A stretch of 18,533 bases of DNA, taken from assembly GCA_003650255.1 (NCBI GenBank), contig QMOP01000006.1:1-18533 (forward strand). The letters run 5' to 3'. This DNA comes from Caldisericota bacterium. GTDB lineage: Bacteria; CG03; B21-G15. The position numbers and the translations under genes were made by a program. Shown here piece after piece: positions 14,634 to 18,533 of this stretch (positions within the stretch are counted from its first letter, which is position 1; each line of letters starts with the position of its first letter). The notes below the pieces were generated by a model. The model saw only the letters and a list, made by a program, of their open reading frames with translations, had not been told where the DNA came from and did not search any database.

Positions 14634-16613
14634 TTAAAATTTTATCCTAACTCCCGCTGAAAATGTTCTGGGTGTAGCTGGATAATAACGCTTTTTTCCA
14701 TATGAAGTATATGCTTTGCGACAGTACTTTTCATCAAAGATATTATCAACTGTTATGTAATAACTCACATTCTCTCTATCCCAGGATAATTTTAAATCTC
14801 CCCTAAAATATCCCGGATATTTCTCCTCATTCTCATAATCCATATACCATTCTCCTATCCTCTTGAAATCAAATCTTATCCCAAAACCCGTATCACTCAC
14901 ATATCCCAATCCCAAAGAAACCTTCCAGAGAGGAACCTGCCTGAGACCTTTACCCTCTCTTTCAGGATATTTTGGTTCTTTAAGAATCTCTGTCTGAGTT
15001 ATATCACCGGAAAGAGAAAGAGAAACTCCTTTAAAAAGCTCCAAACCGGAGGTAAGCTCTATACCCTGATACCTCACCTTTCCCACATTGCGTAATACCC
15101 AGCTTCCTCCCACCTCTTCATAAGTAATTTTATCTGTTAGATCCATCCGGTAGAGACTCAACTGGTAAAAAAACTTTTCAGAAAAAAACTTCATTCCTGC
15201 TTCGTAATTCATCCCCTTCTCCGGCTCAAGATCCGGATTCTTACAGAACTGAGATTCAGTTGGCAACCGGAAGGCTTTACTTATGGAAGTGAAAAGATTC
15301 AATCTGGAGGTAACCTTAAAGAGTAATCCAAAATTTGGACTGAGAGCAGAAACTTCTGGACTATATTTCTCATCATTAATCTTATCAGTTATATCATGTT
15401 TGAGTCTATCATATCTTAACCCCATATTCAGATTTAGCCAGTCAAGAATTTTCCACATATCCTGAAGATAAACAGCAAATTTGTGAATATCAGTATCCTT
15501 ATGTTTATTTAAAATATCCTTATCAATCTCCTCCTTATCCGCATCTGCACCATAATTTCTACTATCCACTCTGCCTTTATCTATATCCAGTCCCACAGTA
15601 AACTTATTTTTAGATATCTCTCCCCTAAACTGTAAACTACCGGAAAACACATCAACATCATTCACATCAGCACTCCCTCCTTTTGAGCGATAATAAAATG
15701 TGTAGCCCTTGTTGAAATAACTCAAATTTAATCTTCCGGAAAGATTAGCGGATAACTCTTTTTTAATCATCAATTTTATATAACCATTCTTTTGCCTTCC
15801 TCCCGCACACCAGTAACTGGTATCAGCAGCCTCAAGGTTACCATCTTTCCACTGTTTTTCAGTTAAATATCCCGGGGTCTTGTGATCATCTTCATAATAA
15901 CCAAAGCTTAAGGATGTTTTTAAACCTAACTCTTTATCCTCCTTATTTAAGGATCCTCCAAAGGTCTGAATATCATAATTTGAAAGGTCCCTCCAGCCAT
16001 CACTCACCTTAGAATTTGCTGCAATATTGAGGTAGATATTGCCGGGTAAAAGAGCCTGCCCGGAAAAATCTAAAATTTTTGTATTCCATTCACTTAAAGA
16101 GAGGGAAACATTAGCTGAGGTCTCTTTAGCCTCCTTAGTGACAATATTTATCACTCCTCCCACAGCATAACTACCCCATAAACTGGAACTTGCTCCCTTT
16201 ATTATCTCTATCCTTTCAATGTTGGATAGAGGTATTGCATCAATATAGGGTTTTCCTGTATCTGGAGAATTTATTGGCATTCCATCCACAAGCACCAAAA
16301 CATAACTGGAATTATAATCATAAACACCGCGCAGGGTTACTACCGGACTTCTTCCGGAGGCATCCATCCCCGAAAGGCTGATTCCCGCAACCTCTTCTAA
16401 AATATCATTTATAAATCTGGCCTGAGACTTCTCAATCTCTTCTCCGGTTATCACCACAGCGGTTACCGGAAGTTCTTTCACTAACTCATCCAGTCTTGTA
16501 GCGGTTACCACAATCTCTCCCAGCTGGATGGAAGAAACCTCTTCTGCAAAGAGAAAAACTGAAGAAAATAAAACCCCTGTCATCAAAACCTGGAATTTGC
16601 TTTTTCCAAACAT
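14634..16613 (-). CDS. TonB-dependent outer-membrane receptor (BtuB-like)
   Basis: A 659-residue outer-membrane receptor. A signal peptide covers about residues 1-23 (cleavage near LFA-EE). A TonB box follows at about 33-40 (EIVVTATR). The plug domain runs to about residue 155, with DILEEVAGISLSG, SYVLVLVDGMPIN and the family hallmark IERIEIIKGASSSLWGS...GGVINIVTKEA. The rest is a beta barrel ending in the typical aromatic terminus (IKF). NPDLEPEKGMNYEAGMKFF and NIFDEKYCRKAYTSYGKKRYYPATPRTF are classic late-barrel segments. Size and plug resemble BtuB and other metallophore or haem receptors, but the ligand is not determined. The Shine-Dalgarno AAGGAGG precedes the ATG. It is the first gene of the operon, behind the GTGTTAC dyad. 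Confidence 0.95.
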   Translation of the reverse strand: MFGKSKFQVLMTGVLFSSVFLFAEEVSSIQLGEIVVTATRLDELVKELPVTAVVITGEEIEKSQARFINDILEEVAGISLSGMDASGRSPVVTLRGVYDYNSSYVLVLVDGMPINSPDTGKPYIDAIPLSNIERIEIIKGASSSLWGSYAVGGVINIVTKEAKETSANVSLSLSEWNTKILDFSGQALLPGNIYLNIAANSKVSDGWRDLSNYDIQTFGGSLNKEDKELGLKTSLSFGYYEDDHKTPGYLTEKQWKDGNLEAADTSYWCAGGRQKNGYIKLMIKKELSANLSGRLNLSYFNKGYTFYYRSKGGSADVNDVDVFSGSLQFRGEISKNKFTVGLDIDKGRVDSRNYGADADKEEIDKDILNKHKDTDIHKFAVYLQDMWKILDWLNLNMGLRYDRLKHDITDKINDEKYSPEVSALSPNFGLLFKVTSRLNLFTSISKAFRLPTESQFCKNPDLEPEKGMNYEAGMKFFSEKFFYQLSLYRMDLTDKITYEEVGGSWVLRNVGKVRYQGIELTSGLELFKGVSLSLSGDITQTEILKEPKYPEREGKGLRQVPLWKVSLGLGYVSDTGFGIRFDFKRIGEWYMDYENEEKYPGYFRGDLKLSWDRENVSYYITVDNIFDEKYCRKAYTSYGKKRYYPATPRTFSAGVRIKF

Positions 16614-16622
16614 TCCTCCTCC

Positions 16623-16657
16623 TTTTGTGTTACTTTTTTAAAAAACGTAACACAAAA
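16623..16657. promoter_or_regulatory. NikR-like operator dyad upstream of the TonB receptor
   Basis: GTGTTAC (16627-16633) and GTAACAC (16647-16653) are separated by 13 nt. Perfect arms extend to 11 nt each (TTTTGTGTTAC / GTAACACAAAA), with a T6A6 centre. The pattern GTGTTAC-N13/14-GTAACAC is the one I recall for NikR in Geobacter and related bacteria. The dyad lies between the TTGACA box and the Shine-Dalgarno, where a repressor would block transcription. No nikR gene is in the window. A different regulator using the same half-sites is possible. Confidence 0.7.
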
Positions 16658-16672
16658 TAAAAGATCTGTCAA
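16644..16672 (-). promoter_or_regulatory. Putative promoter of the TonB-ABC-chelatase operon
   Basis: A perfect -35 TTGACA stands at 16667-16672 on the minus strand, preceded by AC exactly as in the fur promoter. With a 17-nt spacer the -10 would be TACGTT (16644-16649), only three of six to consensus and inside the operator dyad. The -35 is convincing; the -10 is weak. The leader would be too short for a cobalamin riboswitch. Confidence 0.5.
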
Positions 16673-16724
16673 GTACTTTTTACTTCTTGCGCCAAGAGAT
16701 GTGGATCATAGTTTGAGGAAAACA

Positions 16725-16741
16725 GGAAAAAATGTTTTTCC
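16725..16741 (-). terminator. Weak possible terminator hairpin downstream of chrA
   Basis: On the minus strand GGAAAAA and TTTTTCC can form a 7-bp stem around a 3-nt loop, followed by more T-rich sequence (TTTCCTGTTTTCC). It lies about 50 nt after the chrA stop. The stem is mostly A-U, so it is a poor candidate. Apart from this hairpin and the promoter and operator, the 179-nt gap 16614-16792 shows nothing I can name. Confidence 0.3.
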
Positions 16742-16792
16742 CTAAGGAGTAGCACCTATGAATTTACACAAAATTATCAACATTACCTCTTA

Positions 16793-17335
16793 TCAAGGAA
16801 ATCTAAAAAGGGTTCCAAATGAAAATGCTAAGAGAATTATAAAAATCGGGTGAATTTTTAAAAAAAAGTAGAGGATAAATGAAAGAATTATCACAAAAAG
16901 TCCCTTTATTGAAATAGTGGAAACTTTGTCTATCATTTTTAAAGCAATACCAATTATCATTGAAAATACAGCAAGTTGAACAACATTAAGACCACTCTCA
17001 ATCTGCGGAATTTTCTTATATTTCATGTAGAAATATGCTGCAATAAACATTATAAAAACAGGAACAATAAATACTCCAAGGTTCGCTGCTATAATTCCAG
17101 GAATTCCAGCAATTTTATATCCAGTATAAGTTGCAAAATATATTGATATTGCACCGGGAAAGACCCTTGTCATACCAAATACTTCAAGAAACTCCTCTCT
17201 TGTAATAAGTTGTGCTTTTTCAACAAGTTCTTTCTCAATAACAGGTATAAATGAATACGCACCACCAATAGCAAAAAAACTTATCTTTGAAAAAATAAAT
17301 AAAAGTTTTAAACAGTTAATCATGCCCTTTCCCAT
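16793..17335 (-). CDS. Half-length chromate/oxyanion transporter (ChrA family)
   Basis: A 180-residue single-CHR-domain membrane protein. It contains the family motif FSKISFFAIGGAYSFIPVIEKELV near the N-terminus, the FPGAISIYFATYTGYKIAGIPG segment in the middle and about five to six membrane helices. Short ChrA proteins usually occur as adjacent pairs, but no partner follows here and the preceding gene is MogA-like. The first ATG overlaps the mogA end by 20 nt; a second ATG four codons later (MINCLK) is an equally possible start, and neither has a strong Shine-Dalgarno. Family members move chromate, with sulfate as competitor; position in a molybdenum cofactor operon raises the possibility of another oxyanion. 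Substrate unknown. Confidence 0.85.
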   Translation of the reverse strand: MGKGMINCLKLLFIFSKISFFAIGGAYSFIPVIEKELVEKAQLITREEFLEVFGMTRVFPGAISIYFATYTGYKIAGIPGIIAANLGVFIVPVFIMFIAAYFYMKYKKIPQIESGLNVVQLAVFSMIIGIALKMIDKVSTISIKGLFVIILSFILYFFLKIHPIFIILLAFSFGTLFRFP

Positions 17336-17792
17336 TAATCATATCTATTGCATGAGGGATAACATCAATTATAGTGGGTAATCCCTCTTTTACTGCTTTT
17401 GGAGAACCAGGAAGATTTATTATCAAACTTCCTCCTCTTACTCCTGAAACACCTCTTGATAAAAGTGCTCTTTTAGTATATTTAAGTCCCTCAAACATCA
17501 TAAATTCATTAAACCCGGGAATAAATTTATCAATCACTTCAAGTGTTGCTTCAGGAGTAACATCATGCGGCCCAAGACCAGTTCCACCGGTTGTAAGAAT
17601 CAAATCAACTTTTCCTGAATAATAAATAAGTCGGTTCTGTATAAGTTCCTTATCATCCGGTATTATCTCATAATACAAAACCTGGTAGCCCCCCTTCTCT
17701 TCAAGTATCTTCTTTATCTCCTTTCCACTTAAATCCTCTCTTTCTCCTCTACTGCAACTTGTACTTACAGTAATGATTGCAACATCTATCAT
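17316..17792 (-). CDS. Molybdopterin adenylyltransferase/MoaB-MogA family protein
   Basis: A 158-residue MogA/MoaB-fold protein. It shows TTGGTGLGPHDVTPEAT (67-83), the nucleotide- and molybdopterin-binding signature, and the second motif GGSLIINLPGSPKAVKEGL near residues 120-140. These enzymes adenylylate molybdopterin before molybdenum insertion. MogA and MoaB are hard to separate by sequence alone. It starts 4 nt after the MOSC gene stop, and its 3' end overlaps chrA. The operon context (moaC, MOSC) supports molybdenum or tungsten cofactor synthesis. Confidence 0.93.
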   Translation of the reverse strand: MIDVAIITVSTSCSRGEREDLSGKEIKKILEEKGGYQVLYYEIIPDDKELIQNRLIYYSGKVDLILTTGGTGLGPHDVTPEATLEVIDKFIPGFNEFMMFEGLKYTKRALLSRGVSGVRGGSLIINLPGSPKAVKEGLPTIIDVIPHAIDMINGKGHD

Positions 17793-17796
17793 TTTC

Positions 17797-18252
17797 TCAT
17801 TTGACCAAATGGGAAAATGTTATTTTATCTCCAACCTTTATCTTTCCTCCTTTTAAAACTTTAGCAAATATTCCTTCCTTTGGCATTATACAGTAGCCAA
17901 CTCTTTTATAAATACTACAGGGAGATAAACACTCTTTACCAATTTTACTTACTTCAAGTATTACATTCTCTCCAATAAAAATTCTATCTCCCTTTTTCAA
18001 TTTTCTTAAATTTATCCCTTCTGTTGTGATATTCTCAGCAAAACTTCCCTCTTTTACCTCTAACCCTCTTCTTCTCATCCTTTTTATTGATTCCCACATA
18101 AGTAAACTCACTTGTCTTAAACTATCTTTTTTAGCATGTGCATCTTTTAAAATACCATAATTTTTCCTTAAAATAGCAACTTTTACATTTTTCTTTTTCT
18201 CACCTCTCTTTGAAGATATTGAAATTGATCTAACTCTTCCTGTAAACTCCAC
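17797..18252 (-). CDS. MOSC-domain protein
   Basis: A 151-residue MOSC-domain protein, using the GTG at 18252 (VEFTGRVRSISIS). Longer in-frame starts (TTG at 18288, GTG at 18261) exist but would prepend residues overlapping moaC that do not resemble the family. AAGGTG lies six bases before this GTG. The core is GLEVKEGSFAENITTEGINL, then LKKGDRIFIGENVILEVSKIGKECLSPC with the conserved cysteine of MOSC domains, ending near ILKGGKIKVGDKI-type residues. Stand-alone MOSC proteins are predicted sulfur carriers or molybdenum-cofactor-binding proteins. It overlaps the end of moaC by 23 nt and precedes mogA, so it belongs to the cofactor operon. Confidence 0.85.
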   Translation of the reverse strand: MEFTGRVRSISISSKRGEKKKNVKVAILRKNYGILKDAHAKKDSLRQVSLLMWESIKRMRRRGLEVKEGSFAENITTEGINLRKLKKGDRIFIGENVILEVSKIGKECLSPCSIYKRVGYCIMPKEGIFAKVLKGGKIKVGDKITFSHLVK

Positions 18253-18533
18253 TTTTCCCACCTTTTTTATAAATAAGTTCAATCTCAATTTTCATATCCT
18301 TTTTCAAAAATTTTAACATATCATAAATATTTAAAATTCCTGCTGATACTCCAAACAAAGCATCCATTTCAACTCCTGTCTTTGAAACTGAAGTTACTTT
18401 TAATTCTATCTCAATAAACTTTTCATTTACTTTAAAATTAAAATCTGATCCTTCAACTAAAATATTATGGCAGAATGGAAGAATAAATGGTGTTTTTTTA
18501 ACTCCGAGGAAACTTACAACTTTTGTTATTTCC
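18230..18533 (-). CDS. moaC: Cyclic pyranopterin monophosphate synthase MoaC (5' part outside window)
   Basis: The last 101 codons of moaC, ending TAG at 18230-18232; the reading frame starts at 18532. The visible protein includes FILPFCHNILVEGSDFNF, matching the LCHPL-type active-site region. KTGVEMDALFGVSAGILNIYDMLKFLKKDM is the family hallmark, and the end is KKGGKSGVYRKS, corresponding to the conserved KSGGKSG lysine motif. MoaC acts with MoaA to make cyclic pyranopterin monophosphate in molybdenum cofactor synthesis. The 3' end overlaps the MOSC gene. Confidence 0.93.
   Translation of the reverse strand, partial: EITKVVSFLGVKKTPFILPFCHNILVEGSDFNFKVNEKFIEIELKVTSVSKTGVEMDALFGVSAGILNIYDMLKFLKKDMKIEIELIYKKGGKSGVYRKS

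Noticed and set aside
16614..16680. Cobalamin riboswitch upstream of the BtuB-like receptor
   Set aside because: The leader between the -35 box and the ATG is only about 50 nt and contains just the short dyad, far too little for a cobalamin riboswitch.

Overview
The window is AT-rich by eye (not counted) and densely packed, and every gene I can support lies on the minus strand, so transcription runs from high to low coordinates. It looks like chromosome of an uncultured, Gram-negative, probably anaerobic bacterium. A TonB-dependent outer-membrane receptor implies an outer membrane. Anaerobic life is suggested by FeoAB ferrous iron uptake, a ferredoxin-containing MinD-type ATPase, three NifX/NifB-like cofactor-binding proteins and DUF5320 proteins. 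GC-rich palindromes resembling the short repeats of some candidate-phylum genomes (Omnitrophota- or Patescibacteria-like) are present, but I cannot assign a phylum. No rRNA, tRNA, CRISPR array or transposase was seen.

Layout in order of transcription. (1) 18533-16793: the end of a molybdenum cofactor operon: moaC (cut by the window edge), a MOSC-domain protein, a MogA/MoaB-type enzyme and a solitary half-length ChrA transporter. (2) 16613-6844: a six-gene, tightly coupled operon: TonB-dependent receptor, periplasmic binding protein, FecCD-type permease, ABC ATPase, CobN-like large chelatase subunit and a fused ChlI/ChlD-type AAA+/VWA chelatase subunit. A dyad, GTGTTAC-N13-GTAACAC, lies just upstream and matches the NikR operator pattern I recall from Geobacter. 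(3) 6843-6660: a spacer holding a 112-bp GC-rich imperfect palindrome. (4) 6618-1: an operon of at least twelve genes headed by a Fur-family regulator: fur, two DUF5320 proteins, a NifX-like protein, feoA, feoB, a DUF4213/DUF364 protein, a DUF89/ARMT1-like protein, an MBL-fold hydrolase, two more NifX-like proteins and a MinD-like ATPase with ferredoxin (cut by the window edge). Its promoter has a perfect TTGACA -35 box, a 17-nt spacer and an 18/19 match to the classical Fur box lying across the spacer and -10 element.

Working model (inference): two neighbouring metal-acquisition operons under different metalloregulators. The Fur operon imports Fe2+ and carries proteins for handling metals or clusters. 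The second operon appears to import a metallated tetrapyrrole or other metal chelate across both membranes and deliver it to a cytoplasmic CobN/ChlID pair, which may remove or exchange the metal. The NikR-like operator, the absence of a cobalamin riboswitch and the lack of other corrinoid genes make nickel or haem-type scavenging worth testing against plain vitamin B12 uptake. The CobN-like protein carries unusual cysteine clusters and a GC-rich palindrome embedded in frame in its coding sequence.
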